Below, one piece after another: positions 32,269 to 41,598 of a DNA stretch of 64,000 nt. The position numbers and the translations under genes are program-made. The notes under the pieces were generated by a model. The model ran no database searches and had not been told where the DNA came from. It was given only the letters and a program-made list of their open reading frames with translations. Position 1 is the first letter of the stretch, and each line of letters opens with the position of its first letter. Source of the stretch: Hyphomonas sp. (GTDB lineage: Bacteria > Pseudomonadota > Alphaproteobacteria > Caulobacterales > Hyphomonadaceae); NCBI GenBank assembly GCA_013791775.1, contig VMTE01000022.1, positions 248,001 to 312,000 on the forward strand. Reading direction: 5' to 3'.

Positions 32269-33267
32269 ATGGCCGATACGACTGCAAGACCCGAAACTGT
32301 CGTCGCCGATGCCGACGCCGCCACCGAAGCGCTCGCCCGGGTCAAGGCCGAAATCGGCCGGGCGATCTTTGGCCAGGAACGGGTGATCGAACTGGCGCTG
32401 GCGGCCGTGCTGGCGGGCGGGCATGCATTGCTGATCGGTGCGCCGGGCCTTGCCAAGACCCGGCTCGTGGAAGCGATGGGCACGGCGCTCGGCCTCGCCA
32501 ACCAGCGCATCCAGTTCACGCCGGACCTTATGCCATCGGATATCCTCGGCTCCGAGGTGCTTGACGAGGCGCCGGGGGGGCAGCGGTCTTTCCGCTTCCT
32601 CAAGGGACCGGTGTTCACGCAGCTGCTGATGGCCGACGAGATCAACCGCGCGAGCCCGCGCACCCAATCGGCGCTGCTGCAGGCGATGCAGGAGAAGCAT
32701 GTGACCGTGGCCGGCGTGCGCCATGACCTGCCGGCGCCCTTCCATGTGCTGGCGACGCAGAACCCGATCGAGCAGGAAGGCACCTATCCGCTGCCCGAAG
32801 CGCAGCTCGACCGGTTCCTGCTGAAAATTGATGTCACCTATCCCGACCTCGACACCGAGCGCCGGATCCTGATCGAGACCACGCGCGGCAGCGACGCGCC
32901 GGTGCGGCCCGCGCTGGACGCCGGGCGGCTGATGGCGATCCAGGCGCTGGTGCGCCAGATGCCGGTGGGCGAGAAGATTGTCGGCGCGATCCTGAGCCTG
33001 ATCCGCGAGGCGCGGCCCGAGCAGACCTCCGACGCGCGCGTCAAGCGCCTCGTCGACTGGGGCCCCTCCCCGCGCGCCGGTCAGGCGCTGATGCTGGCGG
33101 CGCGCTCGCGCGCCCTGCTGCGCGGGCGCCTTGCCCCGTCGATGGAAGATGTCGAGGCGCTGGCGGAGCCCTGCCTCGGCCACCGGATGGCGATGCGCTA
33201 TGACCCGACGGGTGAAGCGCCGAAGCTCAGTGATCTGATCAATGACCTTGCACGGAAGGTGGCGTAA
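32269..33267 (+). CDS. moxR: MoxR-family AAA ATPase
   Basis: 332 residues from ATG 32269; GTG 32245 is an alternative. Walker A GAPGLAKT, Walker B LLMADEINRASP, sensor LATQNPIEQEGTYPLPEAQLDRFLLKI and the C-terminal lid are all present. MoxR ATPases act as chaperones that assemble complexes with adjacent VWA/DUF58 proteins. It heads the cluster moxR-(lipoprotein)-DUF58-DUF4159-membrane protein. Confidence 0.93.
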   Translation: MADTTARPETVVADADAATEALARVKAEIGRAIFGQERVIELALAAVLAGGHALLIGAPGLAKTRLVEAMGTALGLANQRIQFTPDLMPSDILGSEVLDEAPGGQRSFRFLKGPVFTQLLMADEINRASPRTQSALLQAMQEKHVTVAGVRHDLPAPFHVLATQNPIEQEGTYPLPEAQLDRFLLKIDVTYPDLDTERRILIETTRGSDAPVRPALDAGRLMAIQALVRQMPVGEKIVGAILSLIREARPEQTSDARVKRLVDWGPSPRAGQALMLAARSRALLRGRLAPSMEDVEALAEPCLGHRMAMRYDPTGEAPKLSDLINDLARKVA

Positions 33268-33285
33268 GCCGCGCATATCGAACGG

Positions 33286-33309
33286 ATGACCCCCGCTGCC
33301 GATCTTCGC
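33286..33309 (+). repeat. duplicated DUF58 start, left copy
   Basis: These eight codons encode MTPAADLR, exactly as do 33818-33841. The DNA matches at 19 of 24 bases, all five differences being in third positions. The pair brackets the AT-richer lipoprotein gene. Confidence 0.75.
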
Positions 33310-33834
33310 ACCGCCGCCGTCTTAGCTGCGCTGATGAGCCTTCTGACAGCCTGCGGAGGCGAGGCTCCTCCGTCTGCAGACTACATCCATTGGTGCCAGC
33401 GCGAGTTCAGGATTGCCGAGGCGATGGTTCGGGACGCCCAGTCCGCCATCGACGAGGAGCGTCCATGGATCAGCGTCGAAGAATACCGCCTGAAGTTTGG
33501 CGAACCGCCAGCAGATGGGGTCTTTTACATGATGTCCGAAACGGGTGCGCCTGTTGCCCTTCAGGCAAAAACTCCTGAGCATCTTGTTGAATTGGAAGCA
33601 TCAACACAACGGGTGTCGCTGCAACTCTGGACGATGGAGAAGAAGTTGAGACCTGATGTTGGCAGGAGTCTCGATTTCTCATCGGACGCCCTTGAGGACC
33701 ATGACCGCGAAGCCCAATATCGCACGCGGCTGATTGAGTCAGGAAAGACAGCTGAGGATCTTTTGCCAAAGCTGGAGGAATGTTTCGAGAAGCTGCCCGC
33801 TGTGAACGGAGGCTGCGATGACGCCTGCCGCTGA
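33286..33834 (+). CDS. orphan lipoprotein inserted in the moxR cluster
   Basis: 182 residues, unknown family. A signal with lipobox LTAC (Cys23) follows the first eight residues MTPAADLR, which are the same as the start of the next gene. The mature part is helical and charged, with four further Cys (WCQREF, EECFEK, GGCDDACR). A sampled 60-base line is 50 percent GC, against about two thirds around it. It separates moxR from DUF58, which normally adjoin, and its last 17 bases overlap the DUF58 start. The picture is a foreign gene that took over the DUF58 start region. Confidence 0.65.
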   Translation: MTPAADLRTAAVLAALMSLLTACGGEAPPSADYIHWCQREFRIAEAMVRDAQSAIDEERPWISVEEYRLKFGEPPADGVFYMMSETGAPVALQAKTPEHLVELEASTQRVSLQLWTMEKKLRPDVGRSLDFSSDALEDHDREAQYRTRLIESGKTAEDLLPKLEECFEKLPAVNGGCDDACR

Positions 33835-33841
33835 CCTTCGC
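33818..33841 (+). repeat. duplicated DUF58 start, right copy
   Basis: Right-hand member of the MTPAADLR pair (see 33286-33309). It is both the real DUF58 start and, in another frame, the last codons of the orphan lipoprotein. Confidence 0.75.
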
Positions 33842-34684
33842 GCTGAAGCCGAACGCCTTGCCCGGCAGTTGCCGGGGCTGAACTTCAAGGCGGAGGCCTC
33901 GGAGGCGGCGCATATCGGCTCGGCCGGGCGGCGGCGGGCGGGTACCGGCGAGACCTTCTGGCAATACCGGCGCCACGCGCAGGAAGACGATGCGGGCCGG
34001 ATCGACTGGCGCCGCTCCGCCAAGGGCAATGACCTCTATGTGCGCGAGACGGAGCTTGAAACCGCGCGGACGGTGATGTTCTGGGCCGATGACCATCCGG
34101 GTTTCCGGTGGAAGGGCGAGGGCGACCTGCGCACCAAGGCGGAAGAAGCGATCCTCCTGATGCTGACGATGGCGATTCCGATGTCGCGCGAGGGCGAACG
34201 GATCGGATCGCTGGGCTCCGGGCGCCGGCCGAGTTTCGGCAAGCGCGCCCTCGACCGGCTGACGACGGATCTGTTGCGCGGCACGAACGGACTTTTCCCG
34301 CCGCCGCCGCGCGCGGCGGCGACGCTGATCGTGGCGTCCGACTTCTATGATCCGATCCCGGAATGGTCCGCGCGGCTGGCGCCGCTGGCGGCAAAGTGTC
34401 CGGAAGGCGTGCTGCTGGCCGTCTCCGCGCCGGTGGAAGTGGACTTTCCCTATGAGGGGCGCGTGAAACTTTCGCGGCCTGGCGCCGCCATCGACCGCAT
34501 CCTCGGACGCGCCGAGACCGTGCGCGAAGAGTACCAGCAGCGCTTCGCCGCGCAGCGCGAGGGGCTCGAGACACTCGCCCGGCGCATGGGCTGGGGCTTT
34601 GCGTCGCATGTGACCGGGTCGCCCGCGATCCAGAGCGCCGCGCGGCTGAAGGCGGAGCTCGAACGGTTCGGAGCGATGCGGTGA
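33818..34684 (+). CDS. DUF58 domain protein
   Basis: 288 residues. DUF58 core: GTGETFWQYRRHAQEDDAGRIDWRRSAKGNDLYVRETELETARTV (seen in parts), followed by a VWA-like fold with the strand LIVASDFYDPI. DUF58 proteins work with MoxR ATPases; function is poorly known, with links to envelope stress and complex assembly. Its ATG lies inside the 3' end of the preceding orphan. A compound palindrome separates it from the next gene. Confidence 0.88.
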   Translation: MTPAADLRAEAERLARQLPGLNFKAEASEAAHIGSAGRRRAGTGETFWQYRRHAQEDDAGRIDWRRSAKGNDLYVRETELETARTVMFWADDHPGFRWKGEGDLRTKAEEAILLMLTMAIPMSREGERIGSLGSGRRPSFGKRALDRLTTDLLRGTNGLFPPPPRAAATLIVASDFYDPIPEWSARLAPLAAKCPEGVLLAVSAPVEVDFPYEGRVKLSRPGAAIDRILGRAETVREEYQQRFAAQREGLETLARRMGWGFASHVTGSPAIQSAARLKAELERFGAMR

Positions 34685-34720
34685 CCCTTCGAAGATGGCA
34701 ACGGCTCGCGGTTCTTTCGA

Positions 34721-34877
34721 ACCCCTCTCCCTCTTGGGGGAGAGGGGCAGGGGTGAGGGGGCGCTACGCCTGCACTGGAACGACTCGGCGAGCGGTTGCG
34801 CCCCCTCACCCCCGCGCTCAGGAAATCGTATACGATTTCCTGTCTTCGCGCGCCCCTCTCCCCAGAGGGAGAGGGGG
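34721..34877. repeat. compound palindromic intergenic element
   Basis: A nested set of inverted repeats fills most of the 211 bases between two genes. Left hairpin 34722-34747 and right hairpin 34853-34876 share the stem CCCCTCTCCC / GGGAGAGGGG. Between them GGGGTGAGGGGGCG (34750-34763) pairs with its exact complement at 34799-34812, and 34819-34842 is a perfect 24-base palindrome built on CAGGAAATCGTA and its complement. It resembles the mosaic palindromes dispersed in bacterial intergenic DNA. In mRNA it would form a large structure between DUF58 and DUF4159. Confidence 0.8.
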
Positions 34878-34895
34878 CTTCAAGGCGGTTCGACT

Positions 34896-37745
34896 ATGAC
34901 AGCCCTCGGTCCTTTCCTGCTGGGTGCGCCGTGGGCGCTGGCGGCGTTGCTCGCGCTTCCGCTCATCTGGTGGGTGCTGCGGGCGACGCCGCCGGTGCCG
35001 AGGCTGGCGGAGTTGCCGTCGTTGCGGCTTCTGGAGGACGCCCAGCCGCGCGAGGAGACGCCGGCACGCACGCCCTGGTGGGTCTGGTTGATCCGTACAC
35101 TGGCGGTGCTGGCCGCGATCGTCGGCCTGTCGCAGCCCGTCTATGCACCCGGCGCCCGGAGCGGCGAGACGGCCGAGCAGGGTCCGATCCTGATCGTCAT
35201 CGACAATGGCTGGCCGGCTGCGCCGCGCTGGACCGAACTGGCCAATGCCGCCAGCGCAACCCTCGACGCCGGCGACCGCGACACACCGGTGCATCTGCTG
35301 CTGACCGCGCCGCAACAATTGAATCCCGATCCGGCGGAGCGTCTGTCCAAGGCTGATCTCGGCAAGCGCATAGGCACGTTGCGGCCGCAGCCCTGGGGCA
35401 GCGACCGGACCGATGCGCTGAAACGGCTGGACGCCTCCGGGCTGAAACCGGCGCGGATTTTCTGGGCGAGCGACGGACTGGAGGCGGGCGGCGGCACCGC
35501 GTTTGCCGCCGATCTCGCGGCCCGCGCGCCGCTGACCGTGTTTGCCGCGCCGGCCACCGGGCCGGTCGCGATCACCGGCCTGTCGGCCGAGACCGACGCC
35601 GTGACCGTGCGCCTCGCGCGGGCCGATCCGCAGGGCGAGGCGCGCGCCTTTGCGTCGGCGCAGACGCGCGACGGCTCGGCCATCGCCTCGGCGGAGGCCA
35701 CCTTCGAGGCCGGCGCACTGACCACGACGGCGGAGTTCAGGATTCCCGCTGCGGCGCTGGCGCGTGTGGCGCGGTTCAACGTGACCGGGCGCTCGGGCGC
35801 GGGCACGGTCTGGCTCTGGGACTCGGTGGACCGGACACGCCGCGTGGGCCTTGTCGATGCCGGCACGGCGGCGCAGCCCCTGCTGTCGGACATGCACTAT
35901 ATCCGCAAGGCGCTGGAGCCGTTTGCCTCGATCTCGACCGGCGACATCGACACGGTGGTGGCAACCTCCCCGGATGCCATCATCCTGTCTGACGTCGGAC
36001 AGATTCCGCCCACGGACGTCGAGAAGCTGACCAAATGGGTTGAAGGCGGCGGCGCGCTGATCCGGTTTGCCGGGCCGCGCCTTGCCGCGCAGGGGGACGA
36101 GCTGTTGCCGGTCGGCCTGCGCCGGTCCTCCCGCGCGCTCGGCGGCACGCTCGCCTGGGAGGAGCCGCAGGGACTGGCGGCGTTCCCGGACACGTCCCCC
36201 TTCTTCGGCCTGACGATCCCGGCAGACGTCAAGGTGCGTCAGCAGGTGCTGGCGCGCCCTGATCCGGAACTCTCGCACAAGACCTGGGCGCGGCTTGACG
36301 ATGGCTCGCCGCTGGTGACGGCGGATGCGCGCGGCAGCGGGATGCTGGTGCTGTTCCACGTGACAGCCGGGCCGGACTGGGCGGACCTCGCCTATTCCGG
36401 CCTGTTCGAACAGATGCTGCGCCGGGCGATCACCGCCGGACGGGGCGAGGCGATCGAAGACACCGAAGGCACCTATACGCCGCAGCTGACGCTGGACGGA
36501 TTCGGACGCCTGGCCGGCGCGAGCGCGAACGCGGCGCCGATCAAGGCCACCGAGTTTGCCGGGACCGTTCCCTCCGAGATCCATCCGCCGGGCCTCTATC
36601 AAGGCCCTGCCGGCACGCGCGCGCTGAATGCCGGCGCCGGCGCCAAGCCCGAACTGATCCGGGAATGGCCGGCCGCCGCGCGCCTGCTGGGCGATGCGGA
36701 AGCCCGTTCGCTGCGCCTTGCCGGACCGTTGCTGGCCTTTGCCGCGGGGTTGCTGGCGCTCGACCTGTTCATCGCCTTGTTCGTAGCCGGACGGTTGCGC
36801 CTGCGGCCACGGCCGAAGGCGGCGAGCCTTGCCGCCTTGTTGGCCACGGCGGCGGCGTTTGGCGTGCTGCTGCCGGAACGCGCGCTGGCGCAGTATGACT
36901 ATCAGCTGATGCCGGATGGCAGCTACCGGTCTATCTCGACCGAGTCGCGCGTCGTTCCCCTGCCCGGCAACAGCACGCCGCAGAAGCAGATCGAGGCGGC
37001 GCTCGAGATGCGGCTCGGCTATGTCGAGACGGCGGACAGCGCCCTCAATGCCCGCACGCGCGCGGGCCTGATCGGCCTGTCAAACATCCTCCTGATGCGG
37101 ACGTCTGTTGAACCGGCCGACCCGCACGCGCTGAACCTTGAAACCGACGCGCTGGAACTCTATCCGCTGATCTACTTCAATGTACCGGGAGGCGCCGCGC
37201 CGCTCTCCGACAAGGCTGTGCAACGCCTGAACGCCTACCTGCGAACCGGCGGCGCGCTGCTGATCGATACACGCGCCGGCGAGACGGCCGGAACACAGAC
37301 CGATGTGACCAGCCTCCAGACGCTGCTGGAGGGGCTGGACGTGCCGCCGCTCCAGCCGGTGCCGCCCAATCATGTGCTGTCGCGCAGCTTCTACCTCATC
37401 AACGACTTCCCCGGCCGCTTCGCCGAGCGCCGCCTGTGGATCGAGCAGGCGGGCCAACCCGGCGCGCCGCGCGGCGATGGTGTGTCGCGCCTGTTCATCG
37501 GCGATGCGGACTGGGCCTCGGCCTGGGCGGTCGATCAGAACGGGCGCGATCTTTACTCCGTGGACGGAGGCGCCGAACAACGCGAGACGGCACGCCGGTT
37601 CGGCGTGAACCTCGTGATGTATGTGCTGACCGGCAGCTACAAGGATGACCAGGTGCACGTGCCGGCCTTGCTGGAACGCCTTGGCGAGCGTGAGGACACA
37701 GGCGAGGCGCCGCGCTTCCCGGGTCCGGACGGAGAGCCGGAATGA
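34896..37745 (+). CDS. BatA-like N-terminus with C-terminal DUF4159
   Basis: 949 residues from ATG 34896. The N-terminus is BatA/aerotolerance type: two membrane helices (FLLGAPWALAALLALPLIWWVL and WWVWLIRTLAVLAAIVGLSQPVY). A long periplasmic VWA/gatase-like part follows, then further helices near residue 610 and a C-terminal DUF4159 domain (from about residue 670: MRLGYVETADSALNARTRAGLIGLSNILLMRTS in parts). Typical third partner of MoxR-DUF58. Probably part of an inner-membrane complex; biochemical role unknown. Its stop overlaps the next gene as ATGA. Confidence 0.85.
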   Translation: MTALGPFLLGAPWALAALLALPLIWWVLRATPPVPRLAELPSLRLLEDAQPREETPARTPWWVWLIRTLAVLAAIVGLSQPVYAPGARSGETAEQGPILIVIDNGWPAAPRWTELANAASATLDAGDRDTPVHLLLTAPQQLNPDPAERLSKADLGKRIGTLRPQPWGSDRTDALKRLDASGLKPARIFWASDGLEAGGGTAFAADLAARAPLTVFAAPATGPVAITGLSAETDAVTVRLARADPQGEARAFASAQTRDGSAIASAEATFEAGALTTTAEFRIPAAALARVARFNVTGRSGAGTVWLWDSVDRTRRVGLVDAGTAAQPLLSDMHYIRKALEPFASISTGDIDTVVATSPDAIILSDVGQIPPTDVEKLTKWVEGGGALIRFAGPRLAAQGDELLPVGLRRSSRALGGTLAWEEPQGLAAFPDTSPFFGLTIPADVKVRQQVLARPDPELSHKTWARLDDGSPLVTADARGSGMLVLFHVTAGPDWADLAYSGLFEQMLRRAITAGRGEAIEDTEGTYTPQLTLDGFGRLAGASANAAPIKATEFAGTVPSEIHPPGLYQGPAGTRALNAGAGAKPELIREWPAAARLLGDAEARSLRLAGPLLAFAAGLLALDLFIALFVAGRLRLRPRPKAASLAALLATAAAFGVLLPERALAQYDYQLMPDGSYRSISTESRVVPLPGNSTPQKQIEAALEMRLGYVETADSALNARTRAGLIGLSNILLMRTSVEPADPHALNLETDALELYPLIYFNVPGGAAPLSDKAVQRLNAYLRTGGALLIDTRAGETAGTQTDVTSLQTLLEGLDVPPLQPVPPNHVLSRSFYLINDFPGRFAERRLWIEQAGQPGAPRGDGVSRLFIGDADWASAWAVDQNGRDLYSVDGGAEQRETARRFGVNLVMYVLTGSYKDDQVHVPALLERLGEREDTGEAPRFPGPDGEPE

Positions 37746-39781
37746 GCGAGGCCGTGCGTCTGAGCGTCGAGCCGTTCCTCGGCTGGCCGCTGTTCTGGGG
37801 CCTCGCCGGGCTGACGGCGCTGGCCTGGACCGCGTACATTTCCCTGCGCGGGCGTGCCTGGCTGACCCGCGCGCTCGGCTTGCTGCTGCTATGCGCGGCG
37901 CTGCTCAATCCGTCGCTGGTGCATGAGGAGCGTGAGCCCCTGCCCTCGGTGGCGGCGGTGATCCTCGACCGGTCCGAGAGCATGCAGTTCGGCGACCGGA
38001 ACAAGACCGCCGAGGCGGCCTACAAGGCATTGATCGCCAGGCTCGCCGAAGACAAGACGCTGGAAGTGCGCACGCTGGAGACCAGTCCCGGCGATGATGG
38101 CACCTACCTTCACGGCGCGCTCGAAGGCCTGATGTCGGATGTGCCGCGCGACCGGATCGCGGGGGCCATCTTCATCACGGACGGGCAGATCCACGATCTT
38201 CCGGACCCGGAGCAGACAGATCTGCTGATCGGCCCGCTGCACGGCCTGATCGCCGGCGACGAGGACCGCGGCGACCGCAGTGTGCGGATCGTCAATGCGC
38301 CGAACTTCGGCATCGTCGGCGAAAGCGCGGACCTGGTCGTGCGCGTCGAGGATCCGCGCGGCGGCGACGTGGACCTGCAGGTTTCGCTGAACGGCGGCGC
38401 GCCGGAGCGCATCCGCGTGAAGGCGGGTGAGGACACGGTGTTGCCGGTCGAGATCGAACGGCGCGGCGAGAACATGGTGGTGATCGAGGCGCCGGCGGGC
38501 CCCGAAGAGCTGACGCTGGCCAACAACCGCACCGCGATGACCATCGCCGGCGTGCGCGACCGTCTGCGCGTGCTGCTGGTAACCGGCAAGCCGAACCAGG
38601 CGGGGCGCGTGTGGCGCGACCTGCTCAAGTCCGATCCGTCCGTGGACCTCGTTCACTTCACCATCCTGCGCCCGCCCTTCAAGACCGACTATGCGCGGCC
38701 CGAGGAACTGGCCCTGATCGCGTTCCCGACCGAGGAACTGTTCGAGGAGAAGCTGACCGAGTTCGACCTGATCATCTTCGACCAGTATGAGCGCCAGGGC
38801 GTCATCACGCAGGCCTATCTGGCGAACATGTCGCGCTATGTGGCCGATGGCGGTGCGTTGCTGATCGTGGCGGGCGAGCAGTTTGCAGGTCCGGCCAGCC
38901 TGGCGCGTTCGCCGCTCGCCTCCGTGCTGCCCGCGACGCCCACGGGCGTCATCCGTACCGGCAGCTTCAAGCCGGAGCTGACCGGACCCGGCAAGCGCCA
39001 TTCCGTCACCGCGCCGCTGGATGACAGCCACTGGGGGGAATGGATGCGCTATATTGAGGCCGATGCGGTGGCCGGCGATGTGCTGATCAGCGGGCCGGAA
39101 GGCCGGCCGCTGCTGATCGTCGACCGCGTCGACAAGGGCCGCGTCGGCATGATGATGTCCGACCAGATCTGGCTATGGGCCAGCGGCCATGACGGCGGCG
39201 GCCCGTTTGCCGAACTGATCCGGCGCATGGTGCACTGGATGATGAAGGAGCCGGAACTGGAAGAACGCCGCCTGTCCATCCAGGTCGACAGCGGCAAGGC
39301 GAGCGTGGAGCTGCGAACGCTGCACGATGCGGCGCCGCCGCTGGAGATCGAGACACCGGAGGGCGACGTGCTGAAGCCGCGCTGGATCAATCGCGGCCCC
39401 GGCGTCTTCACGGCCGAGACGCCGATTGACCAGCTGGGCATCTACCGGGCCCGGTCGGGCGGACTGGAAGCCATTGCGCTGAACGGGCCGGCCAATCCGA
39501 AGGAGTATGCCGACCTGACCTCGACCCCGGACCTGCTCGCGCCTGTGGCGCGGGCGACCGGCGGCGGCGTGTTACGCCTGAATGATGCGGGTACGGACCT
39601 TCCGGAAATCCGCCGCATCGGCAACCAGCGCGCCGCCTCCGGCAACGGGTGGATCGGCCTGCGCGAACGCAATGCCTACGCCGTGCGCTCGTCAACCAGC
39701 CAGCCGCTGCTGCCCGGCATATTGGCGGCGGCCGCGCTGATCCTGATGCTGCTGCTCGCCTGGCGGCGCGAGGGGCGCTGA
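37742..39781 (+). CDS. membrane protein of the MoxR/DUF58 cluster
   Basis: 679 residues. Two N-terminal helices (WPLFWGLAGLTALAWTAYI and ALGLLLLCAALLNPSLV), a VWA-like segment with VAAVILDRSESMQFG and AGAIFITDGQIHDLP, then a gatase-like fold (RVLLVTGKPNQAGRVWRDLL, LIIFDQYERQGVITQAYLANMSRYVADGGALLIVAG), and a C-terminal helix (LPGILAAAALILMLLLAW). Translationally coupled to the DUF4159 gene. Commonly the last gene in this alphaproteobacterial cluster. Confidence 0.8.
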   Translation: MSEAVRLSVEPFLGWPLFWGLAGLTALAWTAYISLRGRAWLTRALGLLLLCAALLNPSLVHEEREPLPSVAAVILDRSESMQFGDRNKTAEAAYKALIARLAEDKTLEVRTLETSPGDDGTYLHGALEGLMSDVPRDRIAGAIFITDGQIHDLPDPEQTDLLIGPLHGLIAGDEDRGDRSVRIVNAPNFGIVGESADLVVRVEDPRGGDVDLQVSLNGGAPERIRVKAGEDTVLPVEIERRGENMVVIEAPAGPEELTLANNRTAMTIAGVRDRLRVLLVTGKPNQAGRVWRDLLKSDPSVDLVHFTILRPPFKTDYARPEELALIAFPTEELFEEKLTEFDLIIFDQYERQGVITQAYLANMSRYVADGGALLIVAGEQFAGPASLARSPLASVLPATPTGVIRTGSFKPELTGPGKRHSVTAPLDDSHWGEWMRYIEADAVAGDVLISGPEGRPLLIVDRVDKGRVGMMMSDQIWLWASGHDGGGPFAELIRRMVHWMMKEPELEERRLSIQVDSGKASVELRTLHDAAPPLEIETPEGDVLKPRWINRGPGVFTAETPIDQLGIYRARSGGLEAIALNGPANPKEYADLTSTPDLLAPVARATGGGVLRLNDAGTDLPEIRRIGNQRAASGNGWIGLRERNAYAVRSSTSQPLLPGILAAAALILMLLLAWRREGR

Positions 39782-39836
39782 GGCGCCAGCCCCCGCGATA
39801 CAGCCATCAGCTGGCGCAAATGAAACGCCCGGGGCT

Positions 39837-40946
39837 CTATTCGCCCAGCACCTCGACCGGATCGACCAGCTCGACATCGCTGAGCTCGCCCAGATAGGCC
39901 TCATAGTGAACCTTGTGCGACGCGCCGACGACGTTGAGGACGCGGGCGCCCGGATGGTTGCCCATGGCCGCACGAATGTTCGACACCATCCGCAGATTGC
40001 GCGTCTCGTACCAGGCCACATAATGCCGGCCGTGGAATTCCGGGCCGCCGAGCCTGAGAGCGCAGTGGAAGTCGTTCTCCACATACGCGCGGGCGGTGGC
40101 AGGGGCGTTCAGCAAGCGGTAATAGGCGAGCAGGTCCTCGCCGGTTGTCATTGTCTTCTCGAGCGCATCGACCGCGACGGTGGCCGGATCGTTCTCGGCG
40201 TTGGCCTCCTGCCACATGGCCTGGATCGCGGGCCCGAACCCCTCGCCGGTGCCGGCATAGATACTGTCCGAGGTGTGATCGTCCACCGCGTAGACGCGCT
40301 GCAAGCCCAGACGCGCGGCGAGCACGGCGGCAATGTCGTAGCTTTCGTTGGACACCTTCCGTGTACGGTTTAGAACACCGAGCATCCAGTCATCCACGCC
40401 GTCGCCCAGGGTGCGTTCGGCTTCGGGGAGCTGAAGCCACTGGACCATGGCCGACGCGCGGTCGCCGCTGGCCACGAACAGCGCCGCGAGACGCCGGCGC
40501 TGGCCGGCGGACGGCGCATCCGGCCATTCAGCCAGCATCTGTTCGGCCTCGGCGCGGGCTGACGGCTGGTCAAGCCCGATCGAGGCGGCGGCCTGCGTCA
40601 GATCCAGGCAATAGTCATTGAACGTCGAGCCATAAATGGCCGGGTTGAGGCGCAGGAGCTCGCACTGTTCGCCGTTGAGCCCCTCATGGGTGATGATCGA
40701 CGGATTGAATGCCGCCAGACGGTCCAGCAGGGGTTCGAGCATGGCCCGGTCAAAGGTTTCGCCGAAGCCCGAGAGGTGGCTGCTGGCGAGAACGAACACC
40801 CGGGTCGGCGGGCCGGCAAGATCGCTGCGCCATTCGCTCGGCGAGAAAGCGGGCCCGTAGGCAACAGTGACCGGCGCGGTGGGTGGCGGCGTTGTGCAAT
40901 GGGGGAGCGCGAGCATGCAAAGCCCGGCGAGAATGGGACGAACCAT
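39837..40946 (-). CDS. DUF5694-type exported protein
   Basis: 369 residues with a signal peptide (MVRPILAGLCMLALPHC). The mature protein resembles DUF5694: VFVLASSHLSGFGETFD at the start, a long helical middle with RNLRMVSNIRAAMGNHPGARVLNVVGASHKVHYEAYLGE near the end. The first and last motifs recall the TraB/PrgY-like fold. The site before Cys17 (LPHC) is a poor lipobox, so lipidation is uncertain. Function unknown. Confidence 0.7.
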   Translation of the reverse strand: MVRPILAGLCMLALPHCTTPPPTAPVTVAYGPAFSPSEWRSDLAGPPTRVFVLASSHLSGFGETFDRAMLEPLLDRLAAFNPSIITHEGLNGEQCELLRLNPAIYGSTFNDYCLDLTQAAASIGLDQPSARAEAEQMLAEWPDAPSAGQRRRLAALFVASGDRASAMVQWLQLPEAERTLGDGVDDWMLGVLNRTRKVSNESYDIAAVLAARLGLQRVYAVDDHTSDSIYAGTGEGFGPAIQAMWQEANAENDPATVAVDALEKTMTTGEDLLAYYRLLNAPATARAYVENDFHCALRLGGPEFHGRHYVAWYETRNLRMVSNIRAAMGNHPGARVLNVVGASHKVHYEAYLGELSDVELVDPVEVLGE

Positions 40947-41044
40947 GAAGATCAGCTCCGCAGTGTTTTGAAGTGTGGAAGGCGCTGGAGACGGGCGCGC
41001 TCCGGTTGGGCGAGCGGCGGTTCAAGACGCCGCCAGCGGATGTG

Positions 41045-41536
41045 TCAAGCCGATGTCACGCGGCCTTCGAGCAGGCTCGCGTCGCCGGCCAGGTCGCGCA
41101 CCATGACGCGGGATTGATCCTGCGGGCCGGGAAAGGTCAGCTTGTTCTTCGGCGTGACCGTGAAGCCGGCCTTGCCGAACAGGCTGTGGGCACCGATCAG
41201 GACCGCCGCCGGCCAGCCGGCCTGCTTGCCCGCCTCGAGCGCGGCTTCGGTGATGCGCAGGCTGAGGAAGTTTCCGCGATAGGCCGGATCGACAGCGACG
41301 GGGCCGTAGAACAGCGCCGGCCGGCGCCCCTCCCCCACCACCAGCGGCCAGACACGGCAGACGCCGACGACCTTGCCCTCGTCCACGGCCACCCGGTTGA
41401 TCTCCGGCAGCGAGGCCGAGTTCTCGCGCAGACGCTCTGCCGTTTTCGCAAAGTGTCCGGGGCCGAAGGTGCGGTCGAAGAGGTCTTCGATCGCTTCGGC
41501 ATGCAGCGCGGGGGTCTCGGGAACAATCTCGATCAT
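41045..41536 (-). CDS. GNAT family N-acetyltransferase
   Basis: 163 residues with a GNAT fold close to the YhbS type: IEDLFDRTFGPGHFAKTAERLRE, VVGVCRVWPLVVG, ALFYGPVAVDPAYRGNFLSLRITEAAL (acetyl-CoA binding, lacking the usual QGxG), and AVLIGAHSLFGKAGF. The weak Q/RxxGxG (YRGNFLS) is typical of this subgroup. Substrate unknown. Confidence 0.8.
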   Translation of the reverse strand: MIEIVPETPALHAEAIEDLFDRTFGPGHFAKTAERLRENSASLPEINRVAVDEGKVVGVCRVWPLVVGEGRRPALFYGPVAVDPAYRGNFLSLRITEAALEAGKQAGWPAAVLIGAHSLFGKAGFTVTPKNKLTFPGPQDQSRVMVRDLAGDASLLEGRVTSA

Positions 41537-41598
41537 GGCGCGCGCCTCTAGGGCGCATTCGGCGCGCCTGCAAGGACCCGCATTGGCCGGAGTGCGCG

